From Amborella trichopoda (Eukaryota; Streptophyta; Magnoliopsida; Amborellales; Amborellaceae): DNA of 64,000 nt. A program made the translations under genes and the position numbers. Each line of letters starts with the position of its first letter. Positions within the stretch are counted from its first letter, which is position 1. Where the stretch lies: positions 925,038 through 989,037 of the forward strand of contig NW_006499207.1 in the NCBI RefSeq assembly GCF_000471905.2, read 5' to 3'. Shown here piece by piece: positions 31,613 to 42,190 of the stretch. The notes beneath the pieces were generated by a model that searched no databases, was not told where the DNA came from, and was given only the letters and a program-made list of their open reading frames with translations.

Positions 31613-32875
31613 GGGAAATTATCGCTAATATACTTTAATTTTAAGAAAATCACAAAAAAAAACTCAAACTTTCCAAAACCTCACCCGCACCCTTTTTCCC
31701 AATTTTAAAATTTTTGGATGAAAATACCCTTTACGGTAGTCTTTCTATTGTAATGCATTGCGAACATTACGGTAATTAAAATACCGTTGTAAATAGAGAT
31801 ATAATTATGGTACTTCTAGTACGGTAATAACATAAACATCTATTACGGTACTTTAATTTCTGTAATAACATAGAGTGTTATGGTAATTAAAATACAGTAA
31901 TACTTTAAAGTAGTATTACGATAATTTAAGTACTGTAATATAGCCCAACTCAATGTGAAAGATTTTTTTACTCTCGAGCCTACTATTTATTTACTCCCTT
32001 GACAAAAATCCATGCTAGCTGTAATTTTTCAAATCTCAAATTTTTAATATATAATCTTTACTTAATTTTTATATGGTTCTCAAAATTTTAGAATGAAAAC
32101 ACGCTTAAATAGGTGTTTTTGAGCGAGGCAATAGATCAACATCGTGCTCCCATGGGATCATAGATTTTTTGAAAAGGGTAGCCCTAATATTAGCTTTGGT
32201 TTGAAGCTTTTTAAAGTATTACGGTTGAAAAAGGTCGCCTTGATATAAGCTTTGGTTTGAAGCTTTTAAAGTATTAGTGTACCATCGTTATACTTTAAAA
32301 GCTTCAAACCAAAGCTAATATCATGACTACCTTTTTAAAAAAATCTATGTTCCCATGGAAGCACGATGTGGATCTACTCCCTCGCTCAAAAACACCTATT
32401 TAAGCACGTTTTTGTTCTAAAATTTTGAGAATCATATAAAAATTAAGTAGAGATTATATCCTCAAATTTTGAGATTTGAAAAATTACAGCTAGCGTGGAC
32501 TTTTGTCGAGGGAGTAACTAAATAGTAGGCTCGAGAGAGTAAAATAATTTAAGGTACTTAAATTATCGTAATACTACTTTAAAGTATTACTGTATTTTAA
32601 TTACCGTAATACTCTATGTTATTACGGTAATTAAAGTGCCATAATAGATGTTTATGTTATTACGGTACTAGAAGTACCGTAATTCTATCTCTATTTACAA
32701 CGGTATTTTAATTACCATAATAGTCGCAATGCATTACAGTAGAAAGACTACCGTAAAGTGTATTTTCATCTAGAAAATGCCGAAAATTGGGAAAAAGGGT
32801 GTGGGCGCTGTTTTGGGAAGTTGGGAGTTTTTTTGCGATTTTTTTAAAATTAAGATATATTAACAATAATTTCTC
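31613..32875. mobile_element. Non-autonomous MULE with about 600-bp terminal inverted repeats
   Basis: The left end GGGAAATTATCGCTAATATA pairs with the right end (minus strand GAGAAATTATTGTTAATATA). The inverted homology runs nearly to the centre near 32,240, with an unequal middle that carries an extra copy of 'agctttggtttgaagctttt'. The element is flanked by a perfect 9-bp direct repeat, AAAATTCAA, at 31,604-31,612 and 32,876-32,884. A 9-bp target duplication with long TIRs is the hallmark of Mutator-like elements. There is no transposase frame. The arms carry several 'TTACGGTAATTAAA' motifs. Confidence 0.9.
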
Positions 32876-32884
32876 AAAATTCAA
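32876..32884. repeat. Target-site duplication, right copy
   Basis: AAAATTCAA, identical to 31,604-31,612. Confidence 0.9.
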
Positions 32885-32954
32885 ATAAGACACACATTGT
32901 TTAGTATTAGTAATGCAGAACACCTAGAAGTATTTTTATCATTTTGTACCTAAA

Positions 32955-33085
32955 TACTTTGTCTGTATCAAATTACAAAAATACCTCAAGTTGTTATGCA
33001 TTTCAAATACACAAATAATGGACAATGTATTTCTTATTTGAAATGCATAACAATTAGGGGTATTTTTATCATTCGATTGTGAAAC
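32955..33085. repeat. Small foldback element
   Basis: A perfect 19-bp inverted pair, TTGTTATGCATTTCAAATA at 32,991-33,009 and its complement at 33,035-33,053. The similarity continues outward for about 30 bp ('acaaaaatacctcaag' against the complement of 'ttaggggtatttttat'). Confidence 0.8.
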
Positions 33086-33438
33086 GCCTATGATTATTCA
33101 TAAAGGTAATTTAGATATTTTATATATTAATTTATTAAGGAGGTATCTAATTGAAATGACAAGAGAAAATCAATACCCTCAAATGTTAGGGAAAATATAT
33201 AATGAGACCATTTATCTTTGGTACAAGATGGTAACAATTATTCTTGACCATTGAATATGAAATTGAGCGATTGCATTTATTTTGTTGACCAAGCTCAAAG
33301 TTCTAAAGAAATTTTCTCAAATTTTGTGACACATCCAAGCTATCAGATTTCACATCATATGGTTGTAAGTAATTGTAACCTCTTTATACCAAAAGTAAAT
33401 GGTCTCCTTGTATACAATCCCCAATGTAATTAAAAAAA

Positions 33439-34403
33439 AGGAAATTACATAAATATCCGTTTTAAATTATGTTATTGCCAAAATACCGAATACTTTATAT
33501 TTTTTTTAAACATCGTAACATTTTTTTTTAAAAGGCTAAACTATCTTTTTTTGATTTTTCAAAAACCGAAATCAAGATAATTTTGGTTTTTGAAAACCCT
33601 AAAATTTTAAATTTTTTGTTTTTCAAAAACTGAGTCTTTGCTCTCTCTTGAGAGTACTCCACATATTATCTCTCTACCAAGCTCTGAGCATGATCTTTTC
33701 TCTTGTTTCGGTCAAGCTCACAGTTCACATTTTGAGCTTCGAGCTGAGTTGTTAAGACTGCTATTCCTCTCAAGTAGTTGGAGTAATTGTCACTGCTCTC
33801 TTCTTTGCCTGTAGCTGGCCTGCGCTTATGCTCAGCTTGATACGAAGGCCCCTTCTCAGGATTAGCAGCCGCCGGTTGCTTCTCGCTTGAGATACCTGCA
33901 AAGTGGCTCTCATCATAACAGTTCTGGAATCTCTCTCCCTCTCATATCTCTTTGCTCTTTTTCTCAAAACCACAAACCAAATAACCAATTCTCTAGTCAC
34001 AAAAAGGCCATCAAAACACCATGGAAGGCTTATGATCGTTTTGTGATGCTACATCAACTAGCTATACAGAGAGATTTTCAGAGATGGCGTCTAGAGAGAG
34101 AGAGAGAGGAGGGGGAAGAGAGGAAGAGAGACAATACGCAGAGAATCCATAAGAAAGAGAAATTTTTTTTCTGTCATTAAAGAATCGAAATTTTTTAATT
34201 CAAAAACCGAAAATTTCAAATGTTTAGTTTTTCGAAAGCCGAAATTAACCTTTATTTCAGTTTCTTGGAAAACCAAAATGGGAACTCCAATAAATGGGCA
34301 TACTAGTAAAAACGAAAGTATTTGGTTTTTGATAATAAGGGAACATATTTACGTGATATCCCCCTTAAGGCAAAGGTTCCATGCCCTTTCGCGATAATTT
34401 CCC
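33439..34403. mobile_element. Diverged MULE-like element sharing the terminus GGGAAATTATCGC
   Basis: The right end on the minus strand reads GGGAAATTATCGC, identical over 13 bp to the left end of the MULE at 31,613. The left end begins GGAAATTACATAAATATCC. Arms of about 200-250 bp pair imperfectly ('caaaaaccgaaatcaagataattttgg' against the complement of 34,200-34,275). I could not find a matching 9-bp target duplication. Centre 33,640-34,140 has no recognisable gene. Confidence 0.6.
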
Positions 34404-34687
34404 TTAATTTTTCGAGTCTAGGGTCTGATCCGAGCTGTCCTAGTCTTGGTTGGGATCGGGCCAGCCCTATAGAACTTGGCCCGACTTGGATGAGGACTGG
34501 CCCGACTCAGGCGCATATCCTGCCGTGCCACCCACCGTGTACAGCACGGCCTCGCTGCTAGTAAAGCCACGAATAAGGTTGGCTTTTGGGTGGATTCGAA
34601 TTCGAAAGGGTGCAGGCATAAGTCGTAACTAGTACGGCGGTGAAATTAGTGTGGTTCACACGGCTACTGAGTTTAGGCAGGGCTTTC
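34404..34687 (+). promoter_or_regulatory. CpG-containing putative promoter and 5' UTR
   Basis: This stretch is more G+C- and CpG-rich than its surroundings. TGGCCCGACT occurs twice, at 34,477-34,486 and 34,498-34,507, exactly 21 bp apart. It precedes the possible first exon at 34,688. The assignment is inferred from composition and position only. Confidence 0.3.
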
Positions 34688-34701
34688 ATGGAGGAAGACA
34701 G
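34688..34701 (+). CDS. Possible first coding exon of the methyltransferase gene
   Basis: ATGGAGGAAGACAG is followed directly by GTAGGC, a fair splice donor; it would encode MEED plus two bases. METTL21-like plant proteins, as I remember them, start with a similar acidic 'MEEDR/MEDDR' phrase. Without splicing the frame stops immediately. I could not find the exon that should come between this and 50,240 (expected to carry a 'GTTVWDAS'-like motif), so the link to the gene downstream is a guess. Confidence 0.25.
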
Positions 34702-36275
34702 GTAGGCGTGCTCCCCCTCTTTTCTCTATAAATTTGTATCTATGGGCGAGTAGAGCTTTGATTTTTCTTATCCCTATCTCATCTGTTTACTGTTATAATG
34801 ATCTAATCTTGCCAACTAAAGAAAGAGAATCCTTTAGCATTAGTTCTTTTTTCAACAAATATTCACATATTTTCCCTTTCTATTGATAGTTTTTTCAACA
34901 CAGAAACTTGCAGGATCATATGATTGTTTATATGCAGGTTATAGAGTACTTGAGTTGTTGGGTCTTGAAACTTGTAATATTATAGGGAAATGGTTTATTT
35001 GCTTACATAAATTGTCTCTTTAGATGATTTTCTGCAACTTATTAAGAGACTATATCTACTGAGTGTTTAGATATCATGGCCGTATTGGTGGGTCTAAAAT
35101 ACGGAAAGAGACCATCTGTCTCAAACTTTATATGAATCACCATAGCAGGATTCTTATGCATAGGAGGTTATATTTGTGAATGTTATGATTATATCATCAC
35201 TGAAAGCAAACAGGACATATTTAGGAACTAAGTGCATTTTTGCCAACCAATGATTACTTGTTGTCCCAATTTTTATTTGGAAAGAATTAAATGTGGGAAG
35301 TATTGATGCTAGATTCCATGGATGAGGAAAATAAATGATCAAATATCAAGTAGTTTTACACCTTGTATTGCCATGGCATAGTGCTGGTTGATGCTGTGGC
35401 AGGTTGAAGTTAGAGTTGAAATTTGTGAGTGTTATTTCTAGTTATACATACCAAAGAAGGACTATCCAGTAATATGTATTGCTAGATAGAGGGGAATACT
35501 TTATGGTGCTATAGATTCCTGCAAGCCTTAGCTGCTAACACGTTCTTATTGTTGGAGATGGTATGGACTATTGGAATTGCTTCCGAGTTCACTCATGGTT
35601 ATGAAGAGAGCGTCACTTTTTTTACTAGAAAGGATTTCCTTGGTGTGACATGGAGACTTGGAGACAATTATGATAATGAAGATAGACATAGCTGATAAAA
35701 AAAGGAAGGAAGACAAGAAAATAGCAAATGGAGGTGAATATAGTAAAAAAAAAAAAAGAAGCAGCAAATGGATGTGACTAGGAAAATAGGCCCTAGTGGG
35801 TGTGAGTACTTTGGGTGATAGAGGGTTAAGGACGAGCACCTCCTTTGAAGACAAGAAAAGGTTAGTATTTTTCCTTTCAAGTTTTGAATACCACTCATGC
35901 CTTATTTCTGTTCTAGTCACTGTTATGATCCATTTGGTACTGATAAAAGATTCATGAAGAGAAGATGAAAAAAAGAACGATTGAATGGGAACGATTTAAG
36001 GTGGATGGCCTCTTTGAGCTGTTTCTCAACAAAAATATGATTTTTTTTTCATTACTCAAATGAAATTATGCCTTTTCTTTTAGAACCCGAAACCTACTAA
36101 TCTCTGTGATCAAGTAACTTTACTTAATATAGGCATCGAACTAATTCAAATGGCAAAGAGAAATAGACTGAACTAAGTCAAAGGTATCCCACAAGGAAAC
36201 CAATAAAAAGGCCTCTCGTTTTTCTTTTTTTATTATCCTAGTTCTATTCCAATCCATGGGGATATTCTCTGTCTC
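34702..36275. other. No gene seen; possible intron
   Basis: A+T-rich, unique-looking DNA with no supported coding frame and poly-A/T runs (for example 35,745). Confidence 0.4.
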
Positions 36276-36490
36276 CTATTTTAGACTTCTTGGTAGGGTC
36301 AAAATTGTAGGTTTTAGGTTATAAAGAAAAGGGGTAATTTCAATTAAGGTCATGAAAAGAACCAACTCTGAGGGAGAGAGAGAGGTGGATGGACCCCAGA
36401 GTTGGTGCTTTCATGACCTCAATTAAAATTACCCCTTTCCTTTACAACCCAAAACCTACAATTTTGAGCCTACTAAGAAGTCTAAAATAG
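36276..36490. mobile_element. MITE-like inverted repeat, about 215 bp
   Basis: Arms of about 95 bp: CTATTTTAGACTTCTTGGTA on the left and its near-complement ending TCTAAAATAG on the right, around a short GA-rich centre (36,372-36,396). Arm identity looks above 85% by eye. Target duplication unclear; a TA duplication would fit (TA-TTTTAGACTT...AAGTCTAAAA-TA) but lies within the palindrome. Confidence 0.8.
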
Positions 36491-36688
36491 TTCCAAGTGG
36501 TAGGCTACCATACCAATTTTTTGAGTAGTCCAATACGATCTATAAACCATGGGAGAAGTGTTTAAAAATAATATGTGATCTGACTCGTTCGTTGGATACT
36601 TTCCTAATTTCCTATTGGCTGATTTCATATCGGAAATTGGCGATTCTTTAAAAATATAAGCTATTATGTTTCTTTTCATGCGAAGTAA

Positions 36689-36769
36689 GGTATAATAGCT
36701 TAGTTGGCTAGCTTGAGAACTCCGAGGCATTAGGTTAGGGGTTCGAATCCCTTCCCAATCAATTATACC
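36689..36769 (+). other. tRNA-like sequence with Pol III A and B boxes
   Basis: A box TAGCTTAGTTGG at 36,696-36,707 and B box GGTTCGAATCC at 36,740-36,750. GGTATAA at the 5' end pairs with TTATACC at 36,763-36,769, and the T stem AGGGG/CCCTT forms. But about nine extra bases lie between T stem and the 3' acceptor strand and the anticodon arm is poor. It looks like a tRNA pseudogene or SINE head rather than a working tRNA. Confidence 0.45.
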
Positions 36770-36783
36770 TGTTATTCTGAAGC

Positions 36784-37310
36784 TGATGGAGGGCAAAGTT
36801 CTTCGTATTTTTAATACTTTTAGTTAATTTTCAAAGGAAGTATATTATAGCTTTAGTTTTAGGATTTTTATGATTTTTAATTTTTTTTTGGGATTCTAGG
36901 ATTTTTATTTTTTTTAGGAGTTTAGGATATGTTTAGAAAAGTCATTCGAATACTTATGGAGTTATTTATTTTATTAGGGGCAAAAGTGTCGCTATGAATT
37001 TTCTTTTAAGTGAAGGGACTTATGGGGCAATGTCACATTTATTAAAAAAAAAAGGGACTTATGGGGTATTTTTATAGTGTTTAACTGTATTAGGAATAGT
37101 AGTCTTCTTTTTATTCTAATGTAATAAAAAGGTATGGGGTGTTAGGGTCTCTAACACTTTTTGGGGCGTGAACAATAGAAACAAGGTGTGAACAATACCA
37201 GCAAGCCCTATCTAGTGTTTTGGGGGTCACTTTTTTGTGTAAGGAAAGCCAGATCCACTCAAATTTGGCCTGTTTTGATGATTTATTTAATTGGTTTATG
37301 CCTATTTTCT
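36784..37310 (+). mobile_element. 5' LTR of a small gypsy-derived element
   Basis: It begins TGATGGAGGGCAAAG and aligns by eye along its whole length with 38,296-38,800. Shared text includes 'aggggcaaaagtgt', 'gaattttcttttaagtgaaggga', 'taacactttttggg', 'gtgaacaatagaaaca' and 'ggaaagcca'. The 3' edge is approximate. Confidence 0.85.
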
Positions 37311-38295
37311 CTATTTGGGAATCCACAGCCAAGTCTAGGGCTTGTTGATTTTAGGCTAAATTTTCCCAAATCAGCCTAGAACTTTCTGGTTTTAGCTAGG
37401 TTTTGTTGGTTCTCTTATTAGGATTTGTGATTTCGATGAACCATTGAGAGCAAGAAGAAGTCGAGGTAGGGGTATTCATATGGATCCACCTCGTGATTTG
37501 CAGGATCAGGATATAGAGGATCTGGGATGGCAAGTTCAAGAACTTACAAGGTGGCTTAAAGGCAAGGATCGTGGGGGAGATGAAGTTTTCTCCGTCCAAA
37601 AAGATTTCGTGTACAACCCTTTTCACTTCCGTGTTACGTGTGAAGAGTCAAGTGAAGAGGCAAGTCATAGAAGACCTTGGACGTGGGGATCATCACTGTA
37701 GGGTTTTCAATTTAAAGGAGGAAATTCTTGATTTTGATGCAGGTTGTATAATAAATCAGCAAGTTATAGATTGGGATTTGCCACTAATCTTTGGTACATG
37801 CTTAGATGAAGAACAAGATCTTGTAGGAGATCCGATCTGCGATGATGATCAAGATTTCATGGTTAAACCGATCTTTGACGAAGAAAAATGTGAAGGAGTC
37901 CAAGGAAAATCAATAGGTGAAGTTATTTGTTCAATCATCAAATCCAATGATCATCTTGAAGATGCACCCATGTTGTATTCTAGGGCTGAGCCTAGATAAT
38001 TTTAATAAGGATATTGGTTAAACTGATGCAATTTCAACAAGTTCATGTGGCTGAACAAACTTTATCAACATGTGGCAACCCTTTCCTCAAGGGTTTCTCA
38101 AAAGGGGTTATGGATATATCAACTGATTACAAAGATTTAGTTTCAATACACAATCGTGTTTTGATTAGTGCAATAACCCACAAGTCCTAGAATCATGTTT
38201 ACAATATTCAAGTTGAAGAAGATTGCAAGACTAATGCAAAATTCATCTTAGAAACATCAAAACTTGATGATGAGTGTCTTCTAACTAGAGGAGAA
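37311..38295 (+). pseudogene. Internally deleted gypsy gag/pol remnant
   Basis: Frames on the plus strand begin MDPPRDLQDQDIEDLGWQVQ (gag N-terminal, with coiled-coil character) and EELTRWLKGKDRG. A shift follows into FNLKEEILDFDAGCI, then GTCLDEEQDLVGDPICDDDQ and DFMVKPIFDEEK. The 'LGDPIxDExxDF...PIFDEE' acidic string is typical of the stretch between protease and RT in a gypsy lineage. So gag start and post-protease spacer are fused with the middle deleted. RT, RNase H and integrase are absent. A purine tract (GAGGAGAA) precedes the second LTR. Confidence 0.75.
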
Positions 38296-38800
38296 TGATG
38301 GAGGGAAAAATTCTTCTTATTTTTAATATTTGTTTAATTTCAAAGTATGTATATTTTTATTTTAGTTTTAGGATTAGGGTTTATAAAATTTTTTAGGCAT
38401 TCTAGGATCTTTTATATTTTTTAGGATTCTGATGTTGAAAAAAGTCATTAGAATACTTATAGAATTACTTATTTTACTAGGGGCAAAAGTGTTATTACAA
38501 ATTTTCTTTTAAGTGAAGGGATTTATATGGTATTTTTGTTATGTTTTAACTTAGGTGATGGTAGTTTTTGGTTTTTTCTTTTTTTTTATAATGTAATAAA
38601 ATGGCCTGGGGTATTAGGGTGTATAACACTTTTTGGGCTGTGAACAGTAAAAACAGGGTGTGTAGTACCAACAAACCCTATCTAGGGTTTTGGGGTCACT
38701 TTTCTGTGTATGGAAAGCCATATCTACTCAAAGCTGTCCTATTTTGATAGTTTATTGAACTGTTTTTTGTCTATTTTGTCTATTTTCCTCCATTAGAAGC
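38296..38800 (+). mobile_element. 3' LTR of the small gypsy-derived element
   Basis: Begins TGATGGAGGGAAAAATTC; direct repeat of 36,784-37,310. Confidence 0.85.
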
Positions 38801-39065
38801 ACTCTTATCCTTGATTTTTTTTTTTTTTTAATTTTTGTTTTTGATACTATATAAAAAAGAAGTGGGCTCCGTGACCACAACCCTGGCATCAACAGCCAGT
38901 GTACTAGCTGACTAGGTTGCTTAGAATAGTTGTTATAAATGTTTACATTATTCTTATATTTCTCAAAAAAAAAATGTTTACATTATTCTTATATATGTAT
39001 GTAGTAGTAGCTGACTAGGTTGCTTAAAATAGCAGTTGTAAACGTTTACATTGTTCTTATATTAT
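38801..39065. repeat. Direct duplication of about 95 bp
   Basis: 'agctgactaggttgcttagaatag' to 'tgtttacattattcttat' occurs twice (38,906 and 39,008), with an extra copy of the 'gtttacattattcttatat' end. A T-rich run precedes it. Confidence 0.8.
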
Positions 39066-39120
39066 TCGTATATATTGTTGTATGTATATGTATATATGTA
39101 TGTATGTATGTGTATTGTTT
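39066..39120. repeat. (TGTA)n microsatellite
   Basis: Imperfect 'tgtatgtatgtatg' run. Confidence 0.9.
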
Positions 39121-39127
39121 GACCTTT

Positions 39128-39360
39128 AACTGATCACCAATCTGGATGATATGGATTGGCAATCATTTTACCTTTGATTGATAGCCGATCTGGACGATCT
39201 GGATTGGCAATCTGACAATTCAACATGAGATAGGTGGGTGTGCGATCCACCTGTATATGTGTTGTTTTATCTTTGACTGATTGTCGATTTCGATGATCCA
39301 GATTGGCAATCCAACAATTTGACACGGCATAGGTGGTTGTACGATCCACCCCACTGATCC
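39128..39360. repeat. Diverged tandem repeat with 'gattggcaatc'
   Basis: 'gatctggattggcaatc' recurs at 39,145, 39,196 and 39,296, and 'ataggtgggtgtgcgatccac' recurs at 39,229 and 39,330. The larger unit is about 105 bp. Confidence 0.75.
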
Positions 39361-40965
39361 ATATTTCAAAACACTGTTATGCACTAAGCCTGTCACAAGA
39401 GCTTATGCACAACGCATTTCATATGGTAAAGTCTGTTAAACCACAGAGCTTATGTATTATTCTTTGAATTTAGTAACTTAGACATTGCCTTGTATTCCTG
39501 AGGGTAGTGAGAAAACTGTACATATAAGTAGTGTGCAAGGGTGTGTGGAAGAAAGGATCAAGACTGTAGGAGGCCAAAGCACTTCTAAGGTTGGAAATCA
39601 AAACGATACGAGAAGATTCTGTGGAGAAATATGACATTATTCGTGTCTTAGAGGATTAATGCACCATCGTCTTCTAAGAAAAACACCAATAATTGGAGTC
39701 AATGGTAGATGATCAATGCCATCAGGATTTCTCTACAGAGATTGGTATGGTCTGTGCCATGTAGCTTCTTGAGGTAGGCAAGACATGAAGGGACAATTGG
39801 CAGGCTGCCTAGTAGGCTTCAAGTAGGCACTGGCCTCCTATATAACCATTGTTAAAGCTTCACTTGGCTGTATGTACACGTTTGCTTTTAAGAGGGAGAC
39901 ACTGTTAGGAACTTCACCTGCTATTGGAGACTAATTCGAATAGTGCTGGACGTCTGTCCGAATAGGTTCATGGTGGTCAATTTTTTAGATTCATAAATCT
40001 TTATTGGGGGGTTGTCCTTTGTCCTGTGAACCTAGCTCTTGGTCGTGTGAGGTCCTAGGTGGCCAATGCGGACTAGTGTGAGGTTGCCGGAAGGTCCCAT
40101 GCCATGGCATGGGCTAAAGGCCATGGACGCCAATGATTTTTAATGGCTATGTCATTGGCACAGCCCACGATGTGGCATGAACATGGTGCATGATCCTTGG
40201 TGCACGGTCTGGCCAAGAGCTCCAGTCATAGCTATGCCTCCTGGCAGTTAGAGGCTTCTACAGTGACTCTACAAGGCTAGCATGACCCCAACTAGCACAC
40301 ATCTACAATCCTCTAGTGTCTTTTTGACATTGTTTCCAGCAGCAAGTGAGATTTTTGAAGGGCTTCTTAAACACATGCAACCGTGTAACATTTGTTAAGT
40401 AGGAGGCCATTGCTTGCTCAAAGCCTTCCCAACAGTGCACCATGAGTCCTTTATGTGCCTCACCTCCCTCCATTGGTTTGTGCCATTGATGACAGGTGTC
40501 CTAGTTGAGAAATTTAGGTGGCTTTATTGTCCAGCATTGCTAGAAGTTGTTGGCATCGTGCCTCTATTGCTGCTTATGTAACAAGTAGTCCTTGGAGCCG
40601 CTCTTTCAAGTCCAAATTATTCATCCTTCATTGCGCCCTGTTCTGTTTTGATTTCCCACCTCAAAAGCTGTCCTCGAGGCAGATGTCTAGGAGAGGGCCC
40701 TGCTTCAGCCCTTCCTAGGTTTTCGAATTCATGTCCCTCGTGTCCCATTTGTTCCACTCATCTCTGTTTCCTCATTGTTCTCTAGAAATGAAGTTAATGC
40801 AATCATGCACACTTCAGAGGCTACTGGAGGCACAAAATCTTCATTCTTTGATAGAGACAAAGAAATAAGAGCCCGTCCACAATGTTCGAAGATGAAGATG
40901 ATGTCTCAACCAAGTGTAAATTTTGCTAAGATTAAACGAAAATAATAACTTTTGCTGAAGAAAAA
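39361..40965. mobile_element. Probable degraded LTR retroelement DNA
   Basis: On the minus strand near 40,640-40,690 the text 'ctcgaggacagcttttgagg' resembles the end of a gypsy polyprotein ('LRTS.F..GEN...'). A TATA-like TTATATAGGAGG lies at about 39,845 on that strand. On the plus strand 'gagggagacactgttagga' at 39,892 resembles a polypurine tract plus LTR start. The two readings conflict, so I only say retroelement-like. No intact gene. Confidence 0.35.
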
Positions 40966-42190
40966 TGATGCAGGATAGGATGCTGCTTATTTTTGAATTT
41001 TCCTTATTAGATTTGGGAATGTTTAAGGGTTCATTTTAAGTGTTTTTAAACTTTTTTTAAGGGATTTTAGGATTTTTTTTAAATTGATAGGATTGTAGTT
41101 GTTCAGAAAGGTAGAGTGCTTATGGAATTACTTGTTTTTATCAAGGGTAGAAATGTCACAATGAAATTTGCTGATTTTCTAGCCCGAGGTTTACTGATTT
41201 CAGCCAACTTGCTGATTTCAGCCTAGGGTTTGCTGATTTCAGCTAACCCGTGGCAACAAGAGGGGGGCGTGGAAGGGCAGCTCATTTAGCCTGATGCCAG
41301 AGATGAAGAAATTGAAGATCTCTAAGGCAAGTTTAATGAACATCACTCATGGGAAGACAGTGATCTTTTGCCCAAGAAGATGTTGAATACAACCCTTTTC
41401 ACCGTTGTGCTTTGTGCGTGGAGACACGTGAAGAGGAAAATGTTAGAAGACCTAGATGTGGGTGATATCACTCCAGGGTTTTTGTTTTGAAGGTGGACAT
41501 TCTTGATTTTGATGCAGTTTGCATAGAAAAGTAGCAGATTGTAAATTTGAATTTCCACAAACCTTTGACACATTCTTAGATGAAGAACAAAATCTTGTAG
41601 GAGATCCGATCTATGATGAAGAAAAAGTTTTTGTGGTTGAACTGGTCTTTGATGAAGAAAAAATGTAGGTCTTCCAGGAGAATAAATAGGTGAAGCTGTT
41701 GGTTTGATCATCGAACCGGGGCTTATCTTGAAGATGCTCCCTTGGTTTGTTTTAGGCTGAGCCACGACAATTTTAGCAGGGTTATTTGGTTGAACTGATT
41801 CTATTTCAGCTAGTTTATGTGACCGAATCGAGCATATATATCATGGTTGTTTCATTGATAGAATGACCCTTTCGTCCAGGGTTTCTCAAAAGTGTTTATG
41901 ATTATGTCAAATGATTCCAAACCCTCATTGTTAATGCATAATGGTTGTGTTTTGATTGGGCTAATACCCATAGGTCTTAGGATTTGAAGCATAACGCTTG
42001 GGGTGAAGAAGGTTGTGTCATTAACACAAAATTCATCTCAGCTTACTTAAAATACTCGAAAATGAGTTTTCTTCAACTAGAGGTGATTGATGCAGGACAA
42101 TATACTTCTTACTTTTAATTTTCGTATTGAATTTTGAAAGTAGTGGCTATGTAGGATTCTTGGGATGTAAATTAAAAAATTTACTTTTTT
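40966..42190 (+). mobile_element. Second, more decayed copy of the deleted gypsy family
   Basis: It starts TGATGCAGGATAGGATGC with LTR-like text, then an internal region homologous to 37,440-38,295. Matches are 'gaagatgttgaatacaacccttttca', 'ggtggacattcttgattttgatgcag' and 'gaagaacaaaatcttgtaggagatccgatcta'. A second LTR start follows at 42,088 (TGATGCAGGACAATATACTT), cut off near 42,190. It carries the same gag-to-spacer deletion and additional stops. Confidence 0.75.

Noticed and set aside
33770..34180. Basic frames (76 and 97 codons) at the centre of the second MULE-like element
   Set aside because: Arg/Glu-rich tails come from a GA microsatellite near 34,100; no transposase or captured-gene motif could be recognised.
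36689..36769. Functional tRNA gene
   Set aside because: Pol III boxes are good, but extra bases before the 3' acceptor strand and a poor anticodon arm do not fit a standard cloverleaf; kept only as tRNA-like.
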